A stretch of DNA of 63,731 nt from Phycisphaerae bacterium (lineage in GTDB: Bacteria; Planctomycetota; Phycisphaerae; Sedimentisphaerales; Anaerohalosphaeraceae), in the NCBI GenBank assembly GCA_014859965.1, contig JACZKQ010000133.1, forward strand, positions 1-63,731, in the 5' to 3' direction. The notes beneath the pieces are model-generated. The model was not told where the DNA came from. It made no database searches and saw only the letters and a program-made list of their open reading frames with translations. The position numbers and the translations under genes were made by a program. Shown in pieces: positions 42,063 to 51,737 of the stretch (within the stretch, counting starts at the first letter, position 1; each line of letters begins with the position of its first letter).

Positions 42063-42364
42063 ACGAGCCTACAGATAAGGATGAGGTAGCAGGCCAGAAG
42101 CCCAAGGCTGGTGAGCAGTTGCTCACCCCCGACGACGTCGCTGCCCAGTTGCAGGTAACATCCGAACAGGTGCGCAGTCTGATACGAAGACGGCAACTTG
42201 CCGCCATCAACATTAGTGTCGGCAAGAAACGGCCGCTATACCGAATCACGCCAAAAGCACTGGCGGGCTTCCTGGACCAAAGATGCCAACCCTCCGGTTC
42301 GGCCCAGTCCCGGCACTTCAGGCGACCTGATCCGACTCCCGATTTCTTTCCTGACCTGAGGTAA
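42056..42364 (+). CDS. Excisionase-like helix-turn-helix protein, about 102 aa
   Basis: LLTPDDVAAQLQVTSEQVRS and LIRRRQLAAINISVGKKRPL form a MerR/HTH_17-type winged helix, as in excisionases that direct tyrosine recombinases. The start overlaps the stop of the reductase gene; ATG 42038 is an alternative to 42056, and neither has a good ribosome binding site, so coupling is likely. Its 3' end overlaps the convergent integrase gene by 47 bp, a common int/xis layout. A role as recombination directionality factor is inferred. Confidence 0.7.
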   Translation, partial: RIDEPTDKDEVAGQKPKAGEQLLTPDDVAAQLQVTSEQVRSLIRRRQLAAINISVGKKRPLYRITPKALAGFLDQRCQPSGSAQSRHFRRPDPTPDFFPDLR

Positions 42365-43457
42365 TGCTACTCTGTCCCAGGAGTTTCTCCTTGGCCTTCA
42401 GAACTGCCTTATCCACTTCCGCATCCGGCACGTGAGTGTACGTTACCTGCTGCTGCAACTGGCTGTGCCGCATGAATCTCCGCTGCACATGTGGACTGGC
42501 AACCATCGACATGGCTGTCGCAGCACAATGTCGAAGTCGGTAAAAGCCATAGCACGGCACATTGGCAAGGGCACAGAGTCTCCTAAACTGTGTAGCGATC
42601 GCATCCTTGGACCAAGGCTTCCAGAAGTAGGTTACAAAGACATGGCCCCTGTCGCTCCGAAGTCGGTTTCGCTTTAGAAGCCTTTCCATTTTGTCTGCCC
42701 GTTCAGACTTCAGATGCTCAATCGCTTTTTCTGTCTCCGGCCACAATCGATAAGTCTGACATATGCCAGTTTTACTTCTCGGCAAGGTTATTCGATCCTC
42801 ACCGATGTCATCCCAAGTCACGTCGTGCAAATCCTTCGGGCCAAACCCGCAGTTCAACGCCAACAAAATCATGGTTCGCATTTGAGTATCTGCGTGTTGG
42901 AGAAGTGCACGTACCTGTGATTCCGTGTAGATCATCTTCTCTTTGGATCCAATCCCAGTCGTCTGCTCATTCTTTACTCTCCGCAGCTTTGGAGATTTGT
43001 CGACCAAGCCTGTATCCTCTGCAAATCGAAATATAGCTCTCACCGCCGAGAGATAATGATTGATTGACTCCGCTGCAAACCTCCGCTTCTTCAGCGAAAG
43101 CTTCCACTGCGCGAAACGTTCAACCGTGAACTCCGAAACATACATGCCCCGGTGATCTCGTAAAAAGCGATGTAGCCAGCCTTGGTAACACTTAAGAGTT
43201 GTCTCGGGATTCCTCCAATTTGCCTGCTGAGCCGTCAAAAACCTATTAGCGAGATCCTTTAGCGAGATCAGTGAAGTTGCTGGCTGTGCTGCGGAACCGG
43301 TGGCGGGCAAGATGCCCAACCCTAACTCATGATATCGACGAATAGCCTCCTCTTTGTCAGTTCCCAAGTACACCCGGCGCCCGGCCCGGGTCACATAGTA
43401 TTGTCCTGTGTACCTGTGGTAGGAAACGGGATTGGATGAAGATCTGCTTCTTGCCAT
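42318..43457 (-). CDS. int: Tyrosine recombinase / integrase, 379 aa
   Basis: A SAM-like core-binding domain (LANRFLTAQQANWRNPETTL) precedes the catalytic domain. The box II region reads FYRLRHCAATAMS (Arg and His present, first His replaced by Tyr), and the end shows FMRHSQLQQQVTYTHV with the nucleophile Tyr. The box I Arg normally found in a GLRxxE motif is replaced: the sequence is LNCGFGPKDLHDV. As I recall, this GFG variant is common in planctomycete integrases. The gene faces away from the tRNA whose 3' end lies 116 bp away, the usual position for tRNA-site integration. GAGGTG before ATG is part of a long hairpin (43462-43520). Confidence 0.9.
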   Translation of the reverse strand: MARSRSSSNPVSYHRYTGQYYVTRAGRRVYLGTDKEEAIRRYHELGLGILPATGSAAQPATSLISLKDLANRFLTAQQANWRNPETTLKCYQGWLHRFLRDHRGMYVSEFTVERFAQWKLSLKKRRFAAESINHYLSAVRAIFRFAEDTGLVDKSPKLRRVKNEQTTGIGSKEKMIYTESQVRALLQHADTQMRTMILLALNCGFGPKDLHDVTWDDIGEDRITLPRSKTGICQTYRLWPETEKAIEHLKSERADKMERLLKRNRLRSDRGHVFVTYFWKPWSKDAIATQFRRLCALANVPCYGFYRLRHCAATAMSMVASPHVQRRFMRHSQLQQQVTYTHVPDAEVDKAVLKAKEKLLGQSSITSGQERNRESDQVA

Positions 43458-43461
43458 TTTT

Positions 43462-43520
43462 CACCTCACAAAAGCAATCAAAAGTGTAGTCATAAGTGTA
43501 GCATTGCTTTTGCCGAGGTG
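43462..43520 (-). promoter_or_regulatory. Long hairpin sequestering the integrase RBS
   Basis: AAAAGCAAT (43470-43478) pairs with ATTGCTTTT (43503-43511) and CACCTC (43462-43467) with GAGGTG (43515-43520). On the minus strand the integrase Shine-Dalgarno GAGGTG is thereby base-paired. The loop holds two direct copies of AAGTGTAG, which could be recombinase arm or Xis sites. Confidence 0.55.
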
Positions 43521-43542
43521 AGTGACACAGAAATGATTTCTC

Positions 43543-43569
43543 GCAAACCCTTGGATTTCAAGGGTTTGC
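43543..43569. repeat. 11-bp inverted repeat next to the tRNA 3' end
   Basis: GCAAACCCTTG (43543-43553), spacer GATTT, CAAGGGTTTGC (43559-43569), ending 4 bp from the tRNA. It is either a hairpin terminator of the tRNA (no U-tract) or a core-type pair of integrase binding arms. Confidence 0.5.
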
Positions 43570-43572
43570 AAA

Positions 43573-43646
43573 TGGGCGGTACAGGACTTGAACCTGTGGC
43601 CTCCTGCGTGTCGAGCAGGCGCTCTAGCCAACTGAGCTAACCGCCC
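43573..43646 (-). tRNA. tRNA-Val (anticodon GAC), likely integration site
   Basis: A complete 74-nt cloverleaf: acceptor GGGCGGT/ACCGCCC, D-stem GCTC/GAGC, anticodon stem CCTGC/GCAGG with loop TCGACAC, T-stem ACAGG/CCTGT with TTCAAGT loop, discriminator A and no encoded CCA. The anticodon GAC reads valine codons. Position 33 is C where U is almost universal. The integrase gene faces its 3' end, so this is the probable attachment site. Confidence 0.9.
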
Positions 43647-43663
43647 CCATCCATATCGGCGAC

Positions 43664-43692
43664 ATAATAGCCGCTCGGCAAATCAAACGCAA
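43664..43692 (-). promoter_or_regulatory. Promoter of tRNA-Val
   Basis: On the minus strand TTGCGT (43692-43687), 17-nt spacer, TATTAT (43669-43664), about 18 nt upstream of the mature tRNA 5' end. Confidence 0.6.
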
Positions 43693-43769
43693 CCCTGAAA
43701 AGGCAAAAAAAATTCGCAAGCCAAACTCGCCCTGTATCCGCATCCACACCTGCCGCCGGGTCACAGAAC

Positions 43770-44489
43770 TCAGAAACGCAACGCGAGCTTTGTTCCCAGG
43801 GCGTGAATGGTGTCCGTGCCGCCGTTTGCCACTGTCGATTGCCACAAATAGTAGATGTCGAGTTTAAGGCTCCGGGTCAGGTTCAGCAACCCGCCCGCAG
43901 AGAAGCGGTTCCTGCTGTAACCGCTTCCGTCCAGATTGATATAAACCTCATCGGCCACATAGGGTTTTAGTTTCAGGGCCGTCAATTCCCAAGGCAGTTC
44001 GAGCGTCGTCTTATTCCGGTATCGCCAAAAGTTGTGCCGGCTTTCAATGTCCCGAAATTCAACCCGGGAGCGATTGCTCCATTTGATGCCGCTAAAGGTG
44101 TCCTTGACGGTCAGATTGACATGCGGACGATTTTCCTGCCGCCAGTCGCCGGCATCATCTTGCTGGTACACTTTGCGAAAATTCAGGCCCACGTCGAGCC
44201 ATTCCGCAAGGCCCTTATAGGTCAGCCCGATATCTGATTGGTGATAGTAGACCTTGCCGCGGTCCGCATCAATCCGGAATTCCTCCTCGAATGCCGTGGA
44301 CCAGTCCGTGTTAAGGTCTGTCTTGAGTTCGACGGTGCTCCACCATTGGAACCCGCTGGCATTATCAGCAAGGCACGGCCCCGGCCCCAAAACCGCCCAT
44401 ACCGCCGCCACCGCAAACAAACCCGCCTTGATTAGATTACCGTATCGGATACACAAGCTCCCACAAATGGATGATCTTTTTTGTGCCAA
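43770..44489 (-). CDS. DUF2490-family outer-membrane-type protein
   Basis: After a signal peptide (LIKAGLFAVAAVWAVLG, then CLADN) the protein shows alternating beta strands such as WWSTVELKTDLNTDWSTAF, VGLNFRKVYQQ and YSRNRFSAGGLLNLT, and ends with Phe (TKLALRF), as beta-barrel outer-membrane proteins do. The pattern fits DUF2490. The only upstream start in frame is TTG at 44489; a later TTG near the signal peptide is also possible. It is the first gene right of the tRNA, divergent from glpD. Function is unknown. Confidence 0.7.
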   Translation of the reverse strand: MAQKRSSICGSLCIRYGNLIKAGLFAVAAVWAVLGPGPCLADNASGFQWWSTVELKTDLNTDWSTAFEEEFRIDADRGKVYYHQSDIGLTYKGLAEWLDVGLNFRKVYQQDDAGDWRQENRPHVNLTVKDTFSGIKWSNRSRVEFRDIESRHNFWRYRNKTTLELPWELTALKLKPYVADEVYINLDGSGYSRNRFSAGGLLNLTRSLKLDIYYLWQSTVANGGTDTIHALGTKLALRF

Positions 44490-44703
44490 CGCACTTGTAT
44501 TCTACCTGTCTGTCGTCTGCCAGGCAACCTGAATTTGTACTATTCTGGCAAACGCCGGCATCCTGTCCGCCTGGCACCGGCAATCCGTCACGCACGCCCA
44601 AGCTTTCCAGATTGTCCTCCGGCAAAAACACCTTGACCGTTCAGGATAAGGCTGGTAGCATTGTTAATTTCATAGGCACATTTATCCTTTCAGGCGGCAA
44701 CAC

Positions 44704-46380
44704 ATGAAAAAACGCACGGACATCTGGAATAATCTCAAGTGCAGCGGGACCTGCGACGTTCTTATTCTCGGCGGCGGCATCAACGGTGCGGGCCTGATCC
44801 GCGACCTCGCCCTGCAGGGCGTCTCCTGCATCCTCGTCGATAAGGACGACTTCACCGCCGGCGCCAGCTCCAAATCCTCCCGTATGATCCACGGGGGCCT
44901 CCGCTACCTTGAAAATGCCGAATTCAAGCTCGTCCGCGAGGCTGTCACCGAGCGCAACGGCCTCCTCCGCACCGCCCCGCATTTCGTCCGGCCGCTCAAG
45001 ACCAGCATCCCCATCGACTCGTGGTTCGCGGGCCTCGTCAAATCACCGCTGATCTTCCTCGGTCTGCCCGTTTCCGTAGGCGGCCGAGGCGCCTTCGTCG
45101 TCAAGATGGGGCTGACCTTTTACGATCTCATCACCCGCAAACGCCGCCAGACCCCGCGGCATTACCTGCTCTCCAAAGGCAAATCCCTCACGGAGATCCC
45201 CGGCCTCCGCACCAACATCACCTGCACAGCCACCTACTGGGACGCCTGGATCAGCCAGGCCGAACGCCTTTGTATCGAGATGATCGAAGAGGCCGGGCGC
45301 CTCAACCCCGCGTGCCGCGCAATCAACTACGTCACCGCCGCCAGGACCGCCCCCGACGCAGTCCGGCTCACCGACCAGGCCACGGGCGAACAGATCACTA
45401 TCCGCCCCAAATGCGTCGTCAACGCCACCGGCGCCTGGGTCGACCTGGCAAACAAGTCTCTCGGCATCGACTCGCGCTTTATGGGCGGCACCAAGGGCTC
45501 CCACCTCGTCATCGACAACAAGCAGCTCTACGACGCCCTCGGCGACCGCATGGTTTTCTACGAGCACACCGACGGCCGCGTCTGCATCGTCTTCCGCTTC
45601 ATGGACAAGATCATCATGGGCTCCACCGACATCCGCATCGAAAACCCCGACGACGCCGAATGCGACGAGGCCGAGGTCGACTACATGATGACCACGCTTC
45701 GCGGCGTCTTCCCCGGCCTCACTCTCTCTAAGGACGACATTGTTTTCCGCTTCTGCGGCGTCCGCCCGCTTCTGGCCTCCGGCCTCGACTACACCAGCCG
45801 CGTCTCGCGCGCCCACCGGCTCGAAGTCACGCCGCCAAATGCTGACCGCAGCTTCACCGTCTACAGCATGATCGGCGGCAAACTAACCACCTTCCGCGCA
45901 TTCGCCGAGCAGACAGCCGACAAAATCCTTACCCAAATCGGCAAGACCCGCACCGCGTCCACAGAAGAGCGCCCCTACATAGGCGCAGCAGGCTACCCAA
46001 CCGATGATGCGGCCAAACAAGCATGGATCGACCGCGTCGCCGCCGCCAACAAGCTCACCCACCAGCGTGTCGCCGACCTCCTCGACCGTTACGGCACAAT
46101 CGCCGAAACAATAGCCGCCCGCCCCGCCGCCGACCACAAACCGCTAACCACCCTCCCCGACTACTCCACAGGCGAAATCAAACACATAGCAGAAAACGAA
46201 TGCATCCAGCACCTGACCGACCTCACCCGCCGCCGAAGCATCATTACCCTCACAGGCAAAGCCCACCCCCAGGCTTTAAAAGAACTCGCCCAAATCACCG
46301 CTGACGTACTGAACTGGCCCGAAAACCGTCAACAACAGGAAATCCAGCAAGCAGAAGAAGAAGCCACCGACGGCCGCTAA
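44704..46380 (+). CDS. glpD: Glycerol-3-phosphate dehydrogenase (FAD-dependent)
   Basis: The 558-aa protein has the FAD-binding GGGINGAGLIRDLALQG (from about residue 21), the GASSKSSRMIHGGLRYLE signature of the GlpA/GlpD family and the C-terminal DAO_C helical domain. It oxidises sn-glycerol 3-phosphate to dihydroxyacetone phosphate at the inner membrane and passes electrons to quinone. The stop overlaps the next start as TAATG, so the methyltransferase gene is translationally coupled. No regulator or transporter of glycerol is adjacent. The GC-rich 3' third produces long shadow frames that are not genes. Confidence 0.93.
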   Translation: MKKRTDIWNNLKCSGTCDVLILGGGINGAGLIRDLALQGVSCILVDKDDFTAGASSKSSRMIHGGLRYLENAEFKLVREAVTERNGLLRTAPHFVRPLKTSIPIDSWFAGLVKSPLIFLGLPVSVGGRGAFVVKMGLTFYDLITRKRRQTPRHYLLSKGKSLTEIPGLRTNITCTATYWDAWISQAERLCIEMIEEAGRLNPACRAINYVTAARTAPDAVRLTDQATGEQITIRPKCVVNATGAWVDLANKSLGIDSRFMGGTKGSHLVIDNKQLYDALGDRMVFYEHTDGRVCIVFRFMDKIIMGSTDIRIENPDDAECDEAEVDYMMTTLRGVFPGLTLSKDDIVFRFCGVRPLLASGLDYTSRVSRAHRLEVTPPNADRSFTVYSMIGGKLTTFRAFAEQTADKILTQIGKTRTASTEERPYIGAAGYPTDDAAKQAWIDRVAAANKLTHQRVADLLDRYGTIAETIAARPAADHKPLTTLPDYSTGEIKHIAENECIQHLTDLTRRRSIITLTGKAHPQALKELAQITADVLNWPENRQQQEIQQAEEEATDGR

Positions 46381-47228
46381 TGAAAACGATGTTCGAGCAA
46401 TTGGAGCAAATCAACGCCCGTCCTGAACCGTTCGAGTTCTATACGGCCGCCGACCTCTGGACGGACGAACATACATCGAAGCAAATGCTCGCTTTTCACC
46501 TGAACGCGCACGTCGACGTCGCATCCCGTAACGCCGCGTTTATCGATCGGTCCGTCGAATGGATCGTCTCGCGCTGCGATGTCACGGCCGGCACGAAGAT
46601 CGCCGACTTCGGCTGCGGCCCGGGCCTCTACACAACGCCTTTGGCACAAAAGCAGGCCCGCGTGACTGGCATCGACTTCTCAAAACGGTCGATTCAGTAC
46701 GCAAAGAATACGGCCGCCCGCGAAGGGTTGGTGATCACGTACGTTTGTCAGAACTACCTCGAATTCGAGACGGACGACCGCTTCGATCTCATCCTTATGA
46801 TCATGTGCGACTTTTGTGCCCTCGGGCCCGACCAGAGAAAGACCATGCTCCGCAAGTTCCACACCCTGCTCGAACCCGGCGGCCTCATGCTGCTGGACGT
46901 ATATTCACTGGCCGCCTTTTACAAGCGGCAGGAAACGGCCCGCTATGAACTCAACCTGCTCGACGGCTTCTGGTCGCCGAACAGATATTACGGATTCCTC
47001 AACACTTACAAGTACGAGCCTCAGAAAGTCGTTCTCGACAAGTACGCCATCATCGAAGCCGCACGCACACGCACCGTCTGCAACTGGCTCCAGTACTTCA
47101 CCCCGGAATCGTTGGCCCAGGAGCTTGCAGAATCCGGCTTTGAGATTTGTGAGTTCTGTGCGGATGTCGCAGGCGCCCCGTTCGAGCCGAAGTCAGACGA
47201 ATTCGCTGTTCTCGCAAAGAAGCCATAG
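46380..47228 (+). CDS. Class I SAM-dependent methyltransferase, 282 aa
   Basis: Motif I is IADFGCGPGLYTTPLA, followed by TGIDFSKRSIQYAKN and LILMIMCDFCALGPDQR, a typical Methyltransf_25/11 fold. The N-terminus (FYTAADLWTDEHTSKQML) and the conserved tyrosines before motif I suggest small-molecule methylation. The start codon overlaps the glpD stop. Substrate is unknown, and no functional link to glycerol phosphate is evident beyond co-transcription. Confidence 0.8.
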   Translation: MKTMFEQLEQINARPEPFEFYTAADLWTDEHTSKQMLAFHLNAHVDVASRNAAFIDRSVEWIVSRCDVTAGTKIADFGCGPGLYTTPLAQKQARVTGIDFSKRSIQYAKNTAAREGLVITYVCQNYLEFETDDRFDLILMIMCDFCALGPDQRKTMLRKFHTLLEPGGLMLLDVYSLAAFYKRQETARYELNLLDGFWSPNRYYGFLNTYKYEPQKVVLDKYAIIEAARTRTVCNWLQYFTPESLAQELAESGFEICEFCADVAGAPFEPKSDEFAVLAKKP

Positions 47229-47308
47229 CAATCGCCTGACATAATACAAGAGAATGACTGGCTTGCACAAATCACAGCAGCGACAAACGGTCCCGCCTGA
47301 AAACGCCG

Positions 47309-48109
47309 TCACACATCCAGAGAAAGGGCAGACCTCGCTTCTGTGAGGAACGCCTGCAATTCGCGGAGGAGTTTCGGTTTGTCGCCAAGGTTCTGTTCGA
47401 TGATCTTCACGAGTCTCGAACCTATGATGATTCCGTCTGCGCCGGCGGCGGCTATTTCTTTGGCGTGCTGTGGCGTGCTTATTCCGAAGCCCACGCAGAC
47501 GGGGGTGTCCGTCATGCCTTTAAGCCGCTTAATGAGGGGCTTAACGGTTTCGGAGAGGCTTTGGCGCTCCCCTGTTACGCCCAGTGTCGATACGGTGTAA
47601 ATGAAGCCGGTGGACTTGCGCGCGATGCGTTCCGCTCGCTCCGCTTCGGTGTTGGGAGTGACCATGAAGACGGTTTCGAGGCCGGCGGCTTCAGCAAGCG
47701 GGGTGATTTCAGCTTCGTCGTCGATGCTGAGGTCGGCGACAAGGACAGAGGAACCGCCGGCGGCTTTGAAATCGTTGAAGAATTTCTGCGGACCGTAACG
47801 GTAGACGATATTGTAGTAGACAAGCAGCCCGACAGGCAGCGGCTTGTAATCGGTGACGGCCTTAATGAAGCGCAGGGCCTTGGCAGTCGTCATGCTCGCA
47901 GCAAGGGCGCGGATGTCGGCCTTCTGGATGGTCGGGCCGTCGGCAATGGGGTCGGAGAACGGAATGCCGAGTTCCAGCACGTCGGCCCCGGCGTCAATAG
48001 CAGCCTTGATAATCTCCAGGCTCGTGTCGTAGTCGGGGTCACCGATGACGAAGAAGGGAATGAGGGCGGCATGTTTGAGCTTGGCAAAGGTTTGTCTGTA
48101 AGTTGTCAT
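47309..48109 (-). CDS. trpA: Tryptophan synthase alpha chain
   Basis: The 266-aa TIM barrel has the catalytic Glu in VLELGIPFSDPIADGP and the Asp in SVLVADLSIDDEAE, and the phosphate-binding GFGISTPQHA and GADGIIIGSRLV. It cleaves indole-3-glycerol phosphate to indole and glyceraldehyde 3-phosphate and channels indole to TrpB. It is the last gene of the trp operon, 71 nt after trpB. Its substrate requires TrpC, which is not encoded in this operon. Confidence 0.95.
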   Translation of the reverse strand: MTTYRQTFAKLKHAALIPFFVIGDPDYDTSLEIIKAAIDAGADVLELGIPFSDPIADGPTIQKADIRALAASMTTAKALRFIKAVTDYKPLPVGLLVYYNIVYRYGPQKFFNDFKAAGGSSVLVADLSIDDEAEITPLAEAAGLETVFMVTPNTEAERAERIARKSTGFIYTVSTLGVTGERQSLSETVKPLIKRLKGMTDTPVCVGFGISTPQHAKEIAAAGADGIIIGSRLVKIIEQNLGDKPKLLRELQAFLTEARSALSLDV

Positions 48110-48180
48110 GTTAACGCCTTAATGTTCAGCATGTTTACCGCCCTGTCAATTGCCTGGCGGGCCCCAGGCAAAAGCAAGGG

Positions 48181-49371
<1,191 letters not shown>

Positions 49372-49380
49372 GGGTTCATC

Positions 49381-50001
49381 CTACAGGTGTCTCAGGTTAT
49401 CGAAGAGCTTTTTCATTTTTTCGTGGTCCTTCCTGCCCGGAGCGGATTCGATGCCGCTGCAGATGTCGATGCCGAAGACCCCAAGCCGCGCGGCGTCGGC
49501 CGCGTTTTCCGGTGTGATGCCGCCGGCGACAAAAATCCGCCGGCTGTTGATATCGCTGATGAGACTCCAGTCGAAGACCTCACCGGTTCCGCCGTAGAAT
49601 TTGGAATTGAATGCATCCAGCAGAATGGCGTCCGTGTGATAGTCCTCAATGCGGTCGAGGTCGGCGGCGGACTGGACGCGAATGGCCTTGATCGTCCGGA
49701 CGTGAAACCAGTTGAGCGTGTCGCAGAATTTGGGAGTTTCGTCGCCATGCAGTTGGATCCAATTGAGGAAGCCGTAGCCGGTAATCTCCTTGATCTGTTC
49801 GGCGGTGGGGTTGACGAACACGCCCACGGTGTCGACGAAAGTGGGGATCTCGTCGAGAATCGCCAAAGCCTGCTGGACCGTGAGGCACCGGGGGCTCTTG
49901 GGATAAAAATTGAAGCCGAGCATATCGGCGCCGGCTTCAACCGCGGCCCGCGCGTCTTCGAGATTGGTAATCCCGCAGATTTTTACCTTTACCATACGCA
50001 T
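49381..50001 (-). CDS. trpF: Phosphoribosylanthranilate isomerase
   Basis: The 206-aa barrel begins VKVKICGITNLEDA, with the catalytic Cys in KICG, IQLHGDE in the middle and the catalytic Asp in AILLDAF; FVAGGITPENAADA binds phosphate. It converts N-(5-phosphoribosyl)anthranilate to the open-chain CdRP. The next enzyme, TrpC, is missing from the operon; trpF is followed directly by trpB. Spacing to trpD is 18 nt. Confidence 0.93.
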   Translation of the reverse strand: MRMVKVKICGITNLEDARAAVEAGADMLGFNFYPKSPRCLTVQQALAILDEIPTFVDTVGVFVNPTAEQIKEITGYGFLNWIQLHGDETPKFCDTLNWFHVRTIKAIRVQSAADLDRIEDYHTDAILLDAFNSKFYGGTGEVFDWSLISDINSRRIFVAGGITPENAADAARLGVFGIDICSGIESAPGRKDHEKMKKLFDNLRHL

Positions 50002-50019
50002 GTGTGCAGCGAATCCTTT

Positions 50020-51033
50020 TCAGTTGTTCGATATCTCTATGAGTCTTTCCAGGGCTTCGGCGGCCCTTCCGTGGGCGACGGTTTCAACGGCAAGTGAGAT
50101 CGCCTGCGCAAAGTCGTCAGCCAGGCCCGCAACGATAATCGCGGCGGCGGCATTGAGGACGACAATGTCCCGGCGGGGACCGCTGTCTTTCCCGTCGATG
50201 ATCGCGCGGATGATGGCGGCGTTTGTCTGGGCGTCCCCGCCGCGGAGGTCTTCGAAATCGGCAGCCATGTCGTAGTCGGCGGGATCGAGCACGGCGGGGG
50301 TAATTCGGCCGGCAATGAGGTGAAGGATCTGTGTAGGGCCGAGCGTGCTGATTTCATCGAGGCCGTCACTGTGGACGACCATCGCCCGCTGAACACCCAG
50401 TCGGGCGAGCGTTTCTGCGATGGGCTGCATGAGAGAGGCGTCGGGCACGCCCATGACCTGGGCGGAGGCCTCGGCGGGGTTGGCCAGCGGGCCGAGAATG
50501 TTGAACACCGTCCTGAAGGGCAGTTCCTTGCGGACAGGCTGAACGTATCTCATCGCAGGGTGATACTTCGGGGCGAACATGAAGCCGATTCCCGCCGTGC
50601 GGATGCACTCGGCAACGCAGTCCGGGCCGGGATCGATGTTGACGCCGAGGGCCGTCAATACATCCGCCGACCCGCAGAGGCTGGTGATGCCGCGGTTGCC
50701 GTGCTTGGCGATGCGGGCGCCGGCGCCGGCGGCGACCAGCGCAGCGGCGGTCGAGATGTTGAATGTCTTGAGGCGGGCGCCGCCGGTGCCGCACGTGTCG
50801 ATTAGATTGTCGACTCCGGGCGCGACGCGGACCGCATGATGCCGCAGTGATGCAGCAAGGCCCGCCAGTTCGGCCGGGACGGCGCACTTGACATGCATGG
50901 CGGTAAGGAACGCGGCGATCTGACCCGTGGGGACATCGCCTTGGAAAACACCGTCAAGAAGGTCGCGGGCCTGCTCGAAGGTGAGATCCCTGCCCTGCAT
51001 AAGCAGCTCGAGGTATTCAGGCATTTTTGTCAT
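50020..51033 (-). CDS. trpD: Anthranilate phosphoribosyltransferase
   Basis: The 337-aa protein has IDTCGTGGARLKTFNIST and ARIAKHGNRGITSLCGSADV, which form the PRPP- and anthranilate-binding sites. The length is typical for a stand-alone TrpD not fused to TrpG. It transfers the phosphoribosyl group from PRPP to anthranilate. It lies between trpG (52 nt) and trpF. Confidence 0.95.
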   Translation of the reverse strand: MTKMPEYLELLMQGRDLTFEQARDLLDGVFQGDVPTGQIAAFLTAMHVKCAVPAELAGLAASLRHHAVRVAPGVDNLIDTCGTGGARLKTFNISTAAALVAAGAGARIAKHGNRGITSLCGSADVLTALGVNIDPGPDCVAECIRTAGIGFMFAPKYHPAMRYVQPVRKELPFRTVFNILGPLANPAEASAQVMGVPDASLMQPIAETLARLGVQRAMVVHSDGLDEISTLGPTQILHLIAGRITPAVLDPADYDMAADFEDLRGGDAQTNAAIIRAIIDGKDSGPRRDIVVLNAAAAIIVAGLADDFAQAISLAVETVAHGRAAEALERLIEISNN

Positions 51034-51085
51034 AGTTTTTCTCTTGCAAACGTCGCATATCCCGCACGCTGGCAGACATCACCAG

Positions 51086-51718
51086 TCAGGCGGTCAACAA
51101 CTGCGGCGTTTCGGTTGCTATCTTTAACATATTTTCGATCAGTTTTCCACCCGTGGGTGTAAGAATACTTTCGGGATGGAACTGGACGCCATAGACCGGC
51201 AGGGTTTTGTGCTGAACGCCCATGACGATGCCCTCGAATTCGGCCGTCAATTCGAGGCAATCGGGCAAACTGGCGGCGCAGAGGCTGTGATATCGGCCGG
51301 CCTGCAACGGGTTTTCAAGGCCGCCAAAAATGCCCTTGGCGGTGTGGGTGATCCGAGAAGGCTTCCCGTGCATCACGGCCGGGGCGTGGGCGACGCGCCC
51401 GCCGAAGTACTGGACGATCGCCTGATGACCCAGGCAGACGCCCAAAATGGGCAGTTTGTCCTTAAAATGGTCGATCGCCCGCAGAGTCACGCCCGCGCTA
51501 TCGGGGTTGCCCGGGCCGGGAGATATCACCAGCAGGTGCGGCCGCCATTGAGCGCCGACCTCGGCCAGCGTCTCCAGCGGCGTGTCCGCACGGTAGACGC
51601 GGGTCTCGCAGTGGCGCTTGCCAAACTCATCCACAAGGTTGTACGTGAACGAGTCGAAATTATCAACAAAGAGGACTTTTGTTTTCTCAGGTTTCATTTT
51701 CACCTCTGATCTTGTCAT
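51086..51718 (-). CDS. trpG: Anthranilate synthase component II (glutamine amidotransferase)
   Basis: The class I amidotransferase has the nucleophile elbow LGVCLGHQAI and the His/Glu dyad in VQFHPESIL. It supplies ammonia to TrpE. Two starts are possible: ATG 51718 (GGAG upstream) and ATG 51697 (AGAGGTG upstream), seven residues later. Spacing to trpE is 19 nt. Such subunits often serve PabB as well; no pab gene is visible here. Confidence 0.93.
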   Translation of the reverse strand: MTRSEVKMKPEKTKVLFVDNFDSFTYNLVDEFGKRHCETRVYRADTPLETLAEVGAQWRPHLLVISPGPGNPDSAGVTLRAIDHFKDKLPILGVCLGHQAIVQYFGGRVAHAPAVMHGKPSRITHTAKGIFGGLENPLQAGRYHSLCAASLPDCLELTAEFEGIVMGVQHKTLPVYGVQFHPESILTPTGGKLIENMLKIATETPQLLTA

Positions 51719-51737
51719 TCATTCGCTCCGACGCCCA

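Noticed and set aside
1-43572. Direct repeat of the tRNA-Val 3' end as left attachment site
   Set aside because: I looked for the tRNA 3' sequence in the candidate boundary region around 22-27 kb and did not see it; a full search by eye is unreliable, so no site is claimed.
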